A DNA stretch of 34,989 nt from Rhodobacterales bacterium (GCA_002748285.1 PDSA01000008.1:1-34989), one strand, 5' to 3'. Numbered from the stretch's first letter, positions 15,190 through 24,901 are shown. A program made the numbers and translations. Notes: generated by a model not told the origin, from the sequence alone.

Positions 15190-16758
15190 TTAATAAGGCA
15201 ACAACATCCCGCGAATGGTGAAATACAGCAGCGCCGCCAGAACCCCGGCCAGTGGCACCGTCACCACCCAAGCCGCCGCAATTTTCAGCAACATCGAGCG
15301 TTTCACCAGCTCTTTGTCATAAACCTTCTTCAGATCCTTGCGCTCTTTCTTATACAGGTTCGGGCCTTTCTTGGCCTTCAGATCGGCCAGCATCACGGCC
15401 TTGTCACTCAGATCCGCCGCGTCAAATTCGCACAAAAACGCATCCACCACTTCCGGCGCATCATCCACATGATGGGCGCGAATGTCATCCAGCAAACGGG
15501 CGTGGTTGGATTCCAGATATTCACGCAAGAACCCGACACCAAAAATCCCGCCCACGGCAATATGAGTCGAACTGACCGGCAGACCCAGCTGAGATGCCAA
15601 AATCACCGTGATTGCGGCGGCCATCGCCACACAAAAGGCGCGCATCTTGTCCAGCTCGGTGATCTCACTGCCCACGGTGCGGATAAGCTTGGGCCCATAG
15701 AGCATCAAGCCCAGCGCAATCCCCACCGCACCAATCAACATCACCCAGAGCGGAATCTCGGCCTTGGTCGAGATTCCTCCGCTGAGCAGCGCATCATTAA
15801 TCGCCGCCAGAGGCCCGACTGCATTGGCCACATCATTGGCCCCATGTGCAAAGCTCAGCAACGCCGCGGCAAAAATCAGCGGGATGGTAAACAGCCGGTT
15901 TACGCCATCGCGGTTGTTCTCCAGCTTATCACTGGCCTTGACCACCATCGGGCGTACCAGCAGCCAGATCACCACCGCCACAGCCAGACCAATCAGACCG
16001 GCCGAAATAAAATCAAATTTCCACAGCTTTTTCAGCCCCTTTAGCACCAGATAAGTCGAAAACGCCCAGCCCATGATCGCCACCAAAAACGGCACCACCC
16101 GCTTGGCCGCCGCTACCTTATCACTGCGGTAAACGATATTACGCTTGATGAAATAAAGGAAGGCGGCAGCGATCAGCCCGCCCAACACCGGAGAAATCAC
16201 CCAGCTGGCAGCGATCATGCCGACTTTGTTCCAGTTGGCGATGTCCCAGCCGGCAGCGGCAATCCCTGCCCCCAGAACCCCGCCAACAATCGAATGCGTG
16301 GTGGAAACCGGAGCGCCAACCGCAGTGGCCACGTTCAGCCACACCGCAGCTGCCAGCAGCGCCGCCATCATCACCCAGATAAAGGTGGTGCTGTTGGCAA
16401 TCAACGCCGGGTCAATAATGCCCTTTTTGATGGTGCTGACCACGTCGCCCCCGGCAATCAGCGCACCGCTGGCCTCGAATATGGCGGCAATCAGAATCGC
16501 TCCGGTCAGGGTCAGCGCCTGCGAGCCCACCGCCGGACCGACATTATTGGCCACATCATTGGCCCCGATATTCATCGCCATATAGCCACCGATCATCGCA
16601 GCCACCACCAGCAGATAACCGTCCGAAACCGTGTCCATCCGGGCCGAAATCACCAGCATAATCAGGATGATAAACAAAATGGCAGTGCCCAGCCTGAACA
16701 ATTCGGCACGCCCCAGCTTGCTGGCCTTTTCCAAGGCCTGAATACTGTTGAATTCCAT
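15190..16758 (-). CDS. inorganic phosphate transporter, PiT family
   Basis: This is an inner-membrane low-affinity phosphate importer of 522 residues with about ten or more membrane segments. The two inverted PiT signature repeats are both present: NIGANDVANNVGPAVG in the N-terminal half and AHGANDVANAVGPLA in the C-terminal half. Each half also has a conserved PVSTTHS or PVSSTHI motif. A hydrophilic, charged stretch before the last membrane segment (about residues 425-485) is rich in Asp and Lys and is probably a cytoplasmic loop. ATG 16758 is chosen for its GGGGGA site; the open frame extends to 16791. No PhoU-like (DUF47) partner gene is adjacent. Confidence 0.93.
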   Translation of the reverse strand: MEFNSIQALEKASKLGRAELFRLGTAILFIILIMLVISARMDTVSDGYLLVVAAMIGGYMAMNIGANDVANNVGPAVGSQALTLTGAILIAAIFEASGALIAGGDVVSTIKKGIIDPALIANSTTFIWVMMAALLAAAVWLNVATAVGAPVSTTHSIVGGVLGAGIAAAGWDIANWNKVGMIAASWVISPVLGGLIAAAFLYFIKRNIVYRSDKVAAAKRVVPFLVAIMGWAFSTYLVLKGLKKLWKFDFISAGLIGLAVAVVIWLLVRPMVVKASDKLENNRDGVNRLFTIPLIFAAALLSFAHGANDVANAVGPLAAINDALLSGGISTKAEIPLWVMLIGAVGIALGLMLYGPKLIRTVGSEITELDKMRAFCVAMAAAITVILASQLGLPVSSTHIAVGGIFGVGFLREYLESNHARLLDDIRAHHVDDAPEVVDAFLCEFDAADLSDKAVMLADLKAKKGPNLYKKERKDLKKVYDKELVKRSMLLKIAAAWVVTVPLAGVLAALLYFTIRGMLLPY

Positions 16759-16817
16759 GAGTTTTCCCCCGATTTCAGGCGCAGCCACCAACCGGCCCCT
16801 GCGTCGTTACAGCCCGT

Positions 16818-16846
16818 CATAAACATTGATTTTTTGCGTGCGTCAA
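16818..16846 (-). promoter_or_regulatory. candidate promoter for the PiT gene
   Basis: On the minus strand, TTGACG (16846-16841) and TTTATG (16823-16818) are separated by 17 nt, placing a transcript start about 50 nt before the PiT ATG. The -10 hexamer is weak. The upstream dyads at 16901-16936 could be regulator sites for it. Confidence 0.3.
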
Positions 16847-16900
16847 GCGCGGTGGAAAAGCCGTTGCAAAACACAACCAACCCTTCCGATTCCACTATCA

Positions 16901-16936
16901 ACAAGATATGCGAAATCTTGTATATGACACATGTCA
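16901..16936. promoter_or_regulatory. two adjacent inverted repeats upstream of the PiT gene
   Basis: The first dyad is ACAAGAT, 7-nt gap, ATCTTGT (16901-16921), with perfect 7-base arms. The second is TGACA, 2-nt gap, TGTCA (16925-16936). They lie between the SLC13-type gene's stop and the PiT start, on the 5' side of PiT. They could be binding sites for one or two dimeric regulators, or the first could be a weak terminator hairpin for the upstream gene. Neither matches the PhoB box that I know. Confidence 0.35.
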
Positions 16937-16983
16937 AACCGGGCGCATCTCCCCGCCCCATAGCGGCAAAAATACCATAAAAT

Positions 16984-18762
16984 CTAAAGCGGCCACATGA
17001 ACGGAATGATGGCGCTGGCCAGCAGGCCAACGCTCAGATTCAGAGGAATACCGGCCCGCATAAAGTCGGTGAATTTATAGCCCCCCGGACCATACACCAT
17101 CATGTTGGTCTGATACCCCACCGGCGTGGCAAAACTGGCCGAAGCCGCCACCATCACCGCCACCACCAGCGGTCTGGCGTCAATGCCCATCTCGGCGGCC
17201 AGACCAATGGCGATCGGCGTGATCACCACCGCCACCGCGTTGTTCGACACCATTTCCGTCAACACCGAGGTCAGAAGGTAAATCGCCCAGATGATCAGAA
17301 ACGGCGGCAACAGGCTGAGATAGGGTGCAAAGATCCCGACCAACAGCGCCACCGCACCCGAGGCCTCCAGCGCCGAGCCAATGGCCAGCATCGAAAAGAT
17401 CATCGCCAATAAGCGGCCATCAATAAAGGAAAAGGCCTCATCCGCGTCGATACATTTGCTGACCAGCACCACGGCCACCGCGATCACCGCCAGCAAAAAG
17501 ATCGGGGCCACTTTGACGGCTGCCAAAGCGACAATTGCCAACAGCGCCAGCACCGCCACCGGCGCCTGTGAGCGGCGGAACTCGCGCCCCGAGGGCTTGG
17601 AAACATCCAGTAAATTCAGCTCGCTGGCCATATGGCCGATGTCCGAGGGCGCGCCCTCCAGCAACAGAGTGTCACCGGCGCGCACAACCAGATCGTCAAT
17701 CTGGCCGCGCAAATTCTGATTGCGCCGATGCACCGCCAGCGTATAAACGCCATATTTCCGCCGCAGCCGCAAACTGGCCAGACTGCGACCAATCATTTTG
17801 CACCCCGGCGTGATCAGCACTTCGACGGTCGAGGTCTCAACCGCGCTCAACTGGTCCATCCGTTTCAGGTTCTTGTTGCGTTGCAGTGAAAGCAGCTCGC
17901 TCACCTCGGTGCGCAACACCACCCGGTCGCCGACCTTCAGTTGCACGTCTTTCAGATTGCGCCGCAGGCTTTCTTCATTGCGCACCACGTCAATCAGCCG
18001 CACGCCTTTGCGTTTGAACAGCTGCACATCCAGAACATCGCGGCCGATCAGGTTGCTATCCGGCGGGATGGCGGCTTCGGCAAAGAATTTCATCTTGGAT
18101 TTATCCGACAGCAGATTGGCCATGCTGTCGCGATCCGGCAGCAAGCGCGGTGCGACAAAGCGCAGATAGAGCATCCCCCAGATCACCAGAATGATCGCCA
18201 GCGGCGTGACCTCGAAGATGGAAAACGCGGCCAGCCCATTGGCCCGCGCCACCCCGTCCACCAGCAGGTTAGTCGAAGTACCGATCAGGGTCAGCGTGCC
18301 GCCCAAAATCGCCGCATAAGACAGCGGGATCAGCAATTTCGACGCCGACACCCCGATCTTGCGCGCCAGTTGCACGAAAACCGGGATCATCACCACCACC
18401 ACCGGCGTGTTGGAAACCACGGCCGAAGCCAGCACCACAAACACCATCAATGACCCAATCGCCAGGCCCGGATTGGTTTCGGCATTCTTTTCGGCCACTT
18501 TGGTGAACCATTCCAGCGCCCCGGTGCGCACCAAAGCGCCCATCACGATGAACATCGCGCCGATGGTCCAGGGGGCCGGGTTCGACAACACCTGTAACCC
18601 GGAATCATAGGGCAAAATCCCCAGTCCCAACAGGGCGGCAGCCCCGGCGATGGCCACGACCTCGGTGGGCAGGGTCTCGCGCAGGAACATGACAAACATC
18701 ACCGCAACAACCAACAATGTGATAATGGCTTGTGTGGTTTGACTTAGCTCAATAAAGCCCAT
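16984..18762 (-). CDS. SLC13/DASS-type permease with two TrkA_C (RCK_C) domains
   Basis: This is an inner-membrane anion permease of 592 residues. An N-terminal membrane half (about 1-205) contains the family signatures SNTPVVVVMIPV and LIGTSTNLLV. Two cytoplasmic TrkA_C domains follow (about 227-292 and 311-385). A second membrane half (about 395-592) contains SNNAVAVVITPIA and TPVGYQTNMMVYGPGGY. Members transport dicarboxylates, citrate or sulfate, and the sequence does not decide which. The TrkA_C domains suggest ligand-gated regulation. The start at ATG 18762 has a GGGAGG site. It lies 48 nt downstream of the EamA gene on the same strand, and PiT follows. Confidence 0.88.
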   Translation of the reverse strand: MGFIELSQTTQAIITLLVVAVMFVMFLRETLPTEVVAIAGAAALLGLGILPYDSGLQVLSNPAPWTIGAMFIVMGALVRTGALEWFTKVAEKNAETNPGLAIGSLMVFVVLASAVVSNTPVVVVMIPVFVQLARKIGVSASKLLIPLSYAAILGGTLTLIGTSTNLLVDGVARANGLAAFSIFEVTPLAIILVIWGMLYLRFVAPRLLPDRDSMANLLSDKSKMKFFAEAAIPPDSNLIGRDVLDVQLFKRKGVRLIDVVRNEESLRRNLKDVQLKVGDRVVLRTEVSELLSLQRNKNLKRMDQLSAVETSTVEVLITPGCKMIGRSLASLRLRRKYGVYTLAVHRRNQNLRGQIDDLVVRAGDTLLLEGAPSDIGHMASELNLLDVSKPSGREFRRSQAPVAVLALLAIVALAAVKVAPIFLLAVIAVAVVLVSKCIDADEAFSFIDGRLLAMIFSMLAIGSALEASGAVALLVGIFAPYLSLLPPFLIIWAIYLLTSVLTEMVSNNAVAVVITPIAIGLAAEMGIDARPLVVAVMVAASASFATPVGYQTNMMVYGPGGYKFTDFMRAGIPLNLSVGLLASAIIPFMWPL

Positions 18763-18810
18763 CTGCGATACCTCCCCATATGTGCAAGGGTCATCCTGTT
18801 TCGTGTGATC

Positions 18811-19719
18811 TCAGGCCACATCATTGCCGATCCGGGCGGCATTGTCACGGGGTCGCACCAAAAACAGGCCAAATAACATCAGGACCAACGCCGCCCAGAT
18901 GTAACCGGAATAGCTTTCGCCCAAAATCAGCATCGAAGCCACCACCCCAAAGCCGGTCACCAGATAAGACACCTGGGCCGCAAACACCGGCCCGGTGCGC
19001 CCCACCAGCCAGATATAGCCGACATAGGTGATCTGGTTGACAATGGTCGCCCCGACAATCGCCCATTCCGGCGCATTCCATGGCTGAAGCGGATTGATGA
19101 ACACCCCCATTCCCAAGGCAAGCGGCACCACGATCGCCAGACCAATCACCGAAGCGCCGAACAACATCTGGAACGGATCCAGCCCGGTATCTCCGGCCCA
19201 TTTCAGGAAATTGCCCTCGGCCCCATAGGCCAGAGGGGCCAACATGCCCAACAGCACAAAGCCGAATTTCGTGGGATCCGGCAGGCTGGCTTCGGGGCCG
19301 ATCAGCAACAGCACCGCCGCCGCGCCGAAACCGATGCCGGAAATACGTTTGAGGGCCGGCTTTTCATAGCCCATCAGCAGAGCAATCGGCATGGAAAACA
19401 GCGGCACCAGCGCAATCAGGATCGACATGACACCGGCGGGCAGATTGGCGGTGGCGGTGTAGGAAAAATAATTCGGGAAAACCGCGCCCAGCACCGAGAT
19501 CCCGGTGAACAGCAACAGATAGCGTCTGGCCAAAAGCAGGCTTCTCCCCCGCGCAAGAGTGATGGCACCCATCAGAATTGTTCCGACCACCATTTGCCAA
19601 ACCAGAATGCCAAACGGGCTATGGCCGCTGGACAGGGCGATCTTGGTCAGCGGAAAAGTCAAACCCCAAGCCGCTCCCATGGCGACCAGCGCCAGATAAT
19701 AGCGCCCGTTCGGTCTCAC
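18811..19719 (-). CDS. EamA-family (DMT superfamily) transporter
   Basis: This is a drug/metabolite exporter-type inner-membrane protein of 302 residues with about ten hydrophobic segments and two EamA repeats. The N-terminal repeat begins LALVAMGAAWGLTFPLTKIAL, and the second starts near FLKWAGDTGLDPFQMLFGASVIG. Substrate unknown. The start is GTG 19719, which overlaps the stop of the upstream phosphoesterase gene in a GTGA junction, so the two are translationally coupled. Confidence 0.88.
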   Translation of the reverse strand: MRPNGRYYLALVAMGAAWGLTFPLTKIALSSGHSPFGILVWQMVVGTILMGAITLARGRSLLLARRYLLLFTGISVLGAVFPNYFSYTATANLPAGVMSILIALVPLFSMPIALLMGYEKPALKRISGIGFGAAAVLLLIGPEASLPDPTKFGFVLLGMLAPLAYGAEGNFLKWAGDTGLDPFQMLFGASVIGLAIVVPLALGMGVFINPLQPWNAPEWAIVGATIVNQITYVGYIWLVGRTGPVFAAQVSYLVTGFGVVASMLILGESYSGYIWAALVLMLFGLFLVRPRDNAARIGNDVA

Positions 19720-20534
19720 AAATCCGGCCCGGATTGCTGCAAACGCCCACCGATGCGCACCATCTGCACATCAACGGCTTTGCCGATCTTGTCGTCGGTT
19801 TCCACAAACAGCCCGCATAGGGTCACATCCCCCATCGCCGGGCTATAACGCCCCTTGACCATGCCGGTCACGAAACGGCGCATCGGCTCTTCCTTATCCA
19901 TGCCGATCACCGAATTGTAATCACCACACATCCCGGCATCGCTTTGAAACGCCGTGCCCTTGGGCAGGATCTGAGCATCCCCGGTGGGCACATGCGTATG
20001 CGTGCCCACCACGACAGACGCCCGTCCATCGCACCAATGGCCCATGCCCATTTTTTCACTGGTGGCTTCGCAATGCACATCCAGCAAGATCGCCTGCACC
20101 AGACCGCCCAGCGGGTATTTTTTCAACACCGCATCAACGGCGGAAAACGGATCATCGAAGGGGCGTTTCATAAACACCTGCCCCAGAACCTGCACAACCA
20201 GAATCTTGCGCCCGCGCCGATCAGCAAACACCCGCGCCCCCTGCCCCGGAGCGTTTTTGGCAAAGTTCAACGGCCGGATAATACGCGGTTCATTGTCAAT
20301 CAACTGCAACATATCGCGTTGGTCAAACGCGTGATCACCCAAGGTCAGACAATCCACCCCGGCCTCCAGCAACGCCCTAGCATGGGCACCGGTAATCCCC
20401 GCGCCCCGAGTGGCATTCTCACCATTGACCACAACGAAATCCAGCCGCCAACGCTGGCGCAATTCCTGTAACTGCCCGGCAACCGCCGCCCGCCCGGCGC
20501 GGCCGACGACATCGCCCAAAAATAAGAGTCTCAT
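19716..20534 (-). CDS. YmdB-type metallophosphoesterase (TIGR00282 family)
   Basis: This is a calcineurin-like phosphoesterase of 272 residues. The metal-binding motifs are visible: MRLLFLGDVVGRAGR (Asp8), VVNGENA, LTLGDHAFDQ, LLDVHCEATSEK and VVGTHTHVPTGD. The Bacillus homologue YmdB hydrolyses 2',3'-cAMP; the role in proteobacteria is less clear. An AGGAGG ribosome site lies very close to ATG 20534. In related genomes this gene often follows 5-formyltetrahydrofolate cyclo-ligase, but no such gene is present here. Confidence 0.88.
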   Translation of the reverse strand: MRLLFLGDVVGRAGRAAVAGQLQELRQRWRLDFVVVNGENATRGAGITGAHARALLEAGVDCLTLGDHAFDQRDMLQLIDNEPRIIRPLNFAKNAPGQGARVFADRRGRKILVVQVLGQVFMKRPFDDPFSAVDAVLKKYPLGGLVQAILLDVHCEATSEKMGMGHWCDGRASVVVGTHTHVPTGDAQILPKGTAFQSDAGMCGDYNSVIGMDKEEPMRRFVTGMVKGRYSPAMGDVTLCGLFVETDDKIGKAVDVQMVRIGGRLQQSGPDL

Positions 20535-20895
20535 ACCTCCTGCCTATTGCCCACACGCCGCAAGAGCAATCCCTATAATGCAGCGCAACATTGCCAAATG
20601 CACCCATCCGAGCGCCCCCGGGGCGCGATACATCAAGCGAGCCGCAGGCTCACCGCTGAGCAAGCCCTCCTTTCACAACACACAGACCCAAACGGTGCGC
20701 AGCGCATGGCCATATCAAACAGCCCCATAACACAGCCATACGCCGCGATCCGCCACAGATAACAGAATCACCGTCCTGCACAGGCACCCTATATTCCCAT
20801 TCCTTTTCATAGGGTTAAAAACAGCAAAATATCCCCTCTGGCCCTGACAGCCCACATGCGTTATGAACCCCCAAGCATCAAAAAAGGCACCGCAA
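20535..20895. other. 361-nt intergenic region between divergent ymdB-type gene and metG, structured
   Basis: No credible gene was found on either strand. The region contains a GCGCCCC/GGGGCGC inverted repeat near 20611-20627, a GAGCC-gca-GGCTC hairpin near 20639-20652, and a CCCTAT/ATAGGG dyad (20787-20792 with 20809-20814) just before metG. It must hold both divergent promoters. On the minus strand a TATAGG -10-like hexamer occurs near 20571-20576. By neighbourhood, a 6S RNA gene is conceivable, but I do not recognise its fold here. Confidence 0.4.
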
Positions 20896-22593
20896 ATGGC
20901 ACGTATTCTGATCACCTCCGCCCTGCCCTATATCAACGGCATCAAACATCTGGGAAACCTCGTTGGCAGCCAGCTTCCGGCTGATTTATACGCCCGTTAC
21001 GTTCGCGGGCGCGGCCATGAGGTGATGTTCATCTGCGCCACCGACGAACACGGCACCCCCGCCGAACTGGCCGCCGCCAAAGCCGGCAAACCCGTTGCTG
21101 AATACTGCCGCGACATGCATCAGGTGCAGGCCGATATCGCCGCCGGGTTCCGGCTGTCTTTTGACCATTTTGGCCGTTCCTCTTCGCCGCAAAACCACAA
21201 ACTGACCCAGCATTTCGCCGCCAAGCTGGCCGAAAACGGCTATATCCAGCAAGTCAGTGAAAAACAGGTTTACTCCAACGCCGATGGTCGCTTTCTGCCG
21301 GATCGCTATATCGAAGGCACCTGCCCGAATTGCGGCTATGACAGCGCCCGTGGCGATCAATGCGAAGAATGCACCAAACAGCTCAGCCCAACCGACTTGA
21401 TCAATCCCCGCAGCGCGGTATCCGGTTCAACCGATCTGGAGGTGCGCGAAACCACGCATCTGTTCCTGCGCCAGTCCACTTTGCGCGACCAGCTGGATCA
21501 GTGGATTTCGGAAAAAACCGACTGGCCGGTTCTGACCACCTCGATCGCCAAGAAATGGCTGCATGATGGCGATGGCCTGCGGGATCGCGGCATCACCCGC
21601 GATCTGGATTGGGGCGTGCCAGTGCCCGAGATGGAAGGCAAAGTGTTCTATGTCTGGTTCGACGCCCCCATCGAATACATCGCCGCCACCGCCGAATGGG
21701 CCGAAACCCACGGGCAGGATGACACGGCCTGGCAGCGCTGGTGGCGCACCGATCAGGGCGCCGAAGATGTGCGCTATGTGCAGTTCATGGGCAAGGATAA
21801 TGTGCCGTTTCACACGCTCAGCTTCCCCGCCACCATCATCGGCTCGGGCGAGCCATGGAAGCTGGTCGATTACATCAAATCCTTCAACTATCTGAATTAC
21901 GATGGCGGACAGTTCTCGACTTCTCAGGGCCGGGGCGTATTCATGGATCAGGCGCTGTCGATCCTGCCGGCGGATTATTGGCGCTGGTGGTTGCTGTCTC
22001 ATGCGCCGGAAAATTCCGATAGCGAGTTCACATGGGAAAACTTCCAGGCCTCGGTCAATAAGGATCTGGCCGATGTGCTGGGCAATTTTGCTTCGCGGGT
22101 GACGAAATTCTGCCGCTCCAAATTCGGCGAAACCGTGCCCGAGGGCGGCGCGTTTGGCGATGAGGAACAGGCGCTGATCGACACGCTGGCCCAACGCATT
22201 GCCGCCTATAATACGCATATGGACAATATGGAAATCCGCAAAAGCGCTGCCGAGCTGCGGGCAATCTGGGTCGCGGGCAACGAATATCTGCAAAGCGCCG
22301 CGCCTTGGGCGAGATTCAAGACAGACCCGGAGGGTGCGGCGGCGGTGATCCGGCTGTCTTTGAACCTGATCCGGCTTTATGCGGTGCTGTCCAAGCCCTT
22401 TATCCCGGACGCGTCCGAAACCCTGCTGTCGGCGCTGGCCTGCGAGGATCACAGCTGGCCCGATGATGTGGCGCAGGCGTTGCAAACCCTGCCGGCGGGG
22501 CATGAGTTTAGCGTTCCCGAAGTACTGTTTGCCAAGATCAGCGATGAACAGCGCGAAACCTGGCAGGCTGAATTTTCCGGCCGCCGCGGGTAA
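20896..22593 (+). CDS. metG: methionyl-tRNA synthetase
   Basis: This class I aminoacyl-tRNA synthetase charges tRNA-Met. The Rossmann core starts [18 protein letters not shown], where the HIGH-type motif is KHLGN (17-21). A zinc knuckle has four cysteines (C143, C146, C156, C159). The KMSKS-equivalent loop reads FSTSQGRG (340-347), the alphaproteobacterial variant. A helical anticodon-binding domain ends the protein ([19 protein letters not shown]). There are 565 residues, with no C-terminal tRNA-binding (EMAP-type) domain. ATG 20896 is chosen over 20863 because an AAAAAGG site lies 8 nt upstream and the family N-terminus is [12 protein letters not shown]. Confidence 0.96.
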   Translation: MARILITSALPYINGIKHLGNLVGSQLPADLYARYVRGRGHEVMFICATDEHGTPAELAAAKAGKPVAEYCRDMHQVQADIAAGFRLSFDHFGRSSSPQNHKLTQHFAAKLAENGYIQQVSEKQVYSNADGRFLPDRYIEGTCPNCGYDSARGDQCEECTKQLSPTDLINPRSAVSGSTDLEVRETTHLFLRQSTLRDQLDQWISEKTDWPVLTTSIAKKWLHDGDGLRDRGITRDLDWGVPVPEMEGKVFYVWFDAPIEYIAATAEWAETHGQDDTAWQRWWRTDQGAEDVRYVQFMGKDNVPFHTLSFPATIIGSGEPWKLVDYIKSFNYLNYDGGQFSTSQGRGVFMDQALSILPADYWRWWLLSHAPENSDSEFTWENFQASVNKDLADVLGNFASRVTKFCRSKFGETVPEGGAFGDEEQALIDTLAQRIAAYNTHMDNMEIRKSAAELRAIWVAGNEYLQSAAPWARFKTDPEGAAAVIRLSLNLIRLYAVLSKPFIPDASETLLSALACEDHSWPDDVAQALQTLPAGHEFSVPEVLFAKISDEQRETWQAEFSGRRG

Positions 22594-22600
22594 GATGCGA

Positions 22601-22617
22601 AGGCTCCTGCTGAGCCT
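22601..22617 (+). terminator. short hairpin after metG
   Basis: A perfect 6-bp stem (AGGCTC, loop CTGCT, GAGCCT) starts 7 nt after the metG stop. There is no T-run. It is followed 20 nt later by the two-hairpin repeat, and together they probably form the 3' end of the metG transcript. Confidence 0.4.
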
Positions 22618-22637
22618 GCATCAAGACAAAAAGCAAA

Positions 22638-22698
22638 GGGCTGCGCCCTGCCTGGCGGGGCGCAACCCGGCCTCAAGGCTGGGCGGAACAGGTTTAAA
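22638..22698 (+). repeat. two-hairpin intergenic repeat, copy B
   Basis: This is a second copy of the element at 15072-15136. Hairpin 1 is GGGCTGCGCCC paired with GGGCGCAACCC (22638-22648 with 22658-22668, one mismatch). Hairpin 2 is CCCGGCC, loop TCAA, GGCTGGG (22666-22683). The tail is CGGAACAGGTTTAAA. Compared with copy A it lacks about 6 nt around the first loop and keeps the same order and strand. Confidence 0.65.
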
Positions 22699-22753
22699 GG
22701 TCGTGGCATTTGGCACAACGCTTTGGCCCATACGCCGACTGAAACAAACAGCA

Positions 22754-22782
22754 TTGCCCCCTTCCGTTTGCCCCCCTAATAT
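22754..22782 (+). promoter_or_regulatory. candidate sigma-70 promoter for parE
   Basis: TTGCCC (22754-22759) and TAATAT (22777-22782) are separated by exactly 17 nt, with a predicted start about 25 nt before the parE ATG. The spacer is C-rich. Confidence 0.45.
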
Positions 22783-22815
22783 AGGCACCACAAAATCAAG
22801 AACAAAGAGCAGACC

Positions 22816-24786
22816 ATGGCCGCTGATGACCTCCTTGCCGGGAATGAGAACCAACCTCATAAGAAATACGATGCCTCCTCGATCGAAGTGCTCGAAGGGC
22901 TCGAGCCGGTGCGCCTGCGCCCGGGCATGTATATCGGCGGCACCGATTCCCGCGCTCTGCACCATCTGGTGGCCGAGGTTCTGGACAACTCGATGGACGA
23001 AGCCGTGGCCGGCCATGCCAACCGCATCGAGGTCGAGTTGCACGCCGATTATTCGGTCACCATCCGCGACAATGGCCGCGGCATCCCAATTGATCCGCAC
23101 CCCAAATTCCCCGACAAATCCGCGCTTGAAGTGATCCTGTGTACCCTGCACGCCGGCGGCAAATTTACCGGCGAAAACTATGCCACATCGGGTGGTCTGA
23201 ACGGGGTGGGCTCTTCGGTGGTCAACGCGCTATCCGACAGCATGGTGGTCGAGGTCGCCCGGGATCGCAAGCTCTACCAACAGCGCTTTTCCCGCGGTGT
23301 GCCTCTGGGCAAGCTCGAAGAAATCGGCGCCGCCCCCAACCGGCGCGGCACCACCGTCACCTTTCACCCTGATCCCGAAATCTTTGGTGCGCTGAAATTC
23401 AAAGCCGCCCGGCTGTTTGATCTGGTGCGCTCCAAGGCGTTTTTGTTTTCCGGGGTCGAGATCCGCTGGAAATCGGCGATCAGCGATGGCGACACCCCGG
23501 CGCAGGCCAAATTCCACTATCCCGGCGGTCTGGCCGAATATCTGACCGAGGTTCTGGGCAGCGCCGCCACCTATGCCGAGGCTCCGTTTTCCGGCAAGGT
23601 CGATTTCGGCGAAAAATTTGCCGAAGCCGGATCGGTAGAATGGGCGATCAACTGGACCCCCTCGCGCGATGGTTTCCTGCAAAGCTATTGCAACACCGTG
23701 CCCACCCGCGATGGCGGCACCCATGAAGGCGGCTTTTGGGCCGCGATCCTGAAAGGCATCCGCGCCTATGGCGAGTTGGTCGGCAACAAAAAAGCCGCCT
23801 CGATCATCCGCGACGATCTGACCACCGGCGGCTGCGGCCTGATCTCGATTTTCATCGCCAATCCCAGCTTTGTCGGGCAAACCAAAGACCGGCTCTCGAA
23901 TGAATCCGCGCAACGGATGGTTGAAAACTCGGTGCGCGATCATTTTGACAACTGGCTGGCGGCCGATACCAAATCCGCCGGGGCCATTCTGGATTATCTG
24001 GTGCTGCGGGCCGAAGAGCGCCTGAAACGCCGCGCTGAAAAAGAGACCCAGCGCAAATCCGCCACCAAAAAGCTGCGCCTGCCGGGCAAGCTGACCGATT
24101 GTTCCAACAACGCCCGCGAAGGCACCGAGCTGTTCATCGTCGAGGGCGATTCGGCGGGGGGCTCGGCCAAGATGGCCCGCAACCGCAAGACTCAGGCGCT
24201 GTTGCCGCTGCGGGGCAAGATCCTCAATGTTCTGGGGGCTGCCAGCAATAAAATCGGCACCAATAACGAAATCAACGATCTGTCGCAGGCTCTGGGTGTG
24301 GGGCTGGGCAGCCGTTTCAATCTGGACGATCTGCGCTATGAAAAGGTCATCATCATGACCGATGCCGATGTTGATGGGGCGCATATTGCCTCGCTGCTGA
24401 TGACGTTTTTCTTCACCCAGATGCGCCCGATGATTGACGCGGGTCACCTCTATCTGGCCTGCCCGCCGCTGTTTCGGTTAACCCAAGGGGCCAAGCGGGT
24501 TTATTGCATTGACGAGGCCGAGAAAAACGCCTGGCTGGACAAGGGTCTGGGCGGCAAGGGCAAGATTGATGTCTCGCGCTTCAAGGGTTTGGGCGAGATG
24601 GACGCCAAGGATCTGAAGGAAACCACCATGGACCCGGACAGCCGGGTTCTGATCCGGGTGACGATCGACGAAGACATGCCCGGAGCAACCGGCGATCTGG
24701 TTGAGCGCCTGATGGGCAAGAAACCCGAGAAGCGGTTTCAGTATATTCAGGAAAACGCGCAATTTGTCGAAGAGCTGGATGTGTGA
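22816..24786 (+). CDS. parE: DNA topoisomerase IV subunit B
   Basis: This is the ATPase/TOPRIM subunit of topoisomerase IV, which decatenates daughter chromosomes together with ParC. The GHKL ATPase site is clear: EVLDNSMDEA (Asn58), DNGRGIPID, and GGLNGVGSSVVNALS. The last of these has Asn where most relatives have His in GGLHGVG. The TOPRIM motifs are EGDSAGGSA and DADVDG. The length of 656 residues and the N-terminal GTDSRALHH fit ParE rather than GyrB, which is about 800 residues in this group. The parC gene is not in the window. Confidence 0.93.
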   Translation: MAADDLLAGNENQPHKKYDASSIEVLEGLEPVRLRPGMYIGGTDSRALHHLVAEVLDNSMDEAVAGHANRIEVELHADYSVTIRDNGRGIPIDPHPKFPDKSALEVILCTLHAGGKFTGENYATSGGLNGVGSSVVNALSDSMVVEVARDRKLYQQRFSRGVPLGKLEEIGAAPNRRGTTVTFHPDPEIFGALKFKAARLFDLVRSKAFLFSGVEIRWKSAISDGDTPAQAKFHYPGGLAEYLTEVLGSAATYAEAPFSGKVDFGEKFAEAGSVEWAINWTPSRDGFLQSYCNTVPTRDGGTHEGGFWAAILKGIRAYGELVGNKKAASIIRDDLTTGGCGLISIFIANPSFVGQTKDRLSNESAQRMVENSVRDHFDNWLAADTKSAGAILDYLVLRAEERLKRRAEKETQRKSATKKLRLPGKLTDCSNNAREGTELFIVEGDSAGGSAKMARNRKTQALLPLRGKILNVLGAASNKIGTNNEINDLSQALGVGLGSRFNLDDLRYEKVIIMTDADVDGAHIASLLMTFFFTQMRPMIDAGHLYLACPPLFRLTQGAKRVYCIDEAEKNAWLDKGLGGKGKIDVSRFKGLGEMDAKDLKETTMDPDSRVLIRVTIDEDMPGATGDLVERLMGKKPEKRFQYIQENAQFVEELDV

Positions 24787-24901
24787 GGCGGTTTTGCTGA
24801 TCATTGTCAGAACCATCAGGCATCGGTCCTTTCTAAGCCGCCGCCCCACCAAATTCACAGCTTATGGTTGGACGCGCCAATCTGTCGCTTGCACGCCCAT
24901 T

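Noticed and set aside
15038..15271. Similar minus-strand peptides (LFRPAxRPGCA) encoded across both repeat copies
   Set aside because: The similarity comes from the nucleotide repeat and its hairpins. The frames have no starts with ribosome sites and differ outside the repeat.
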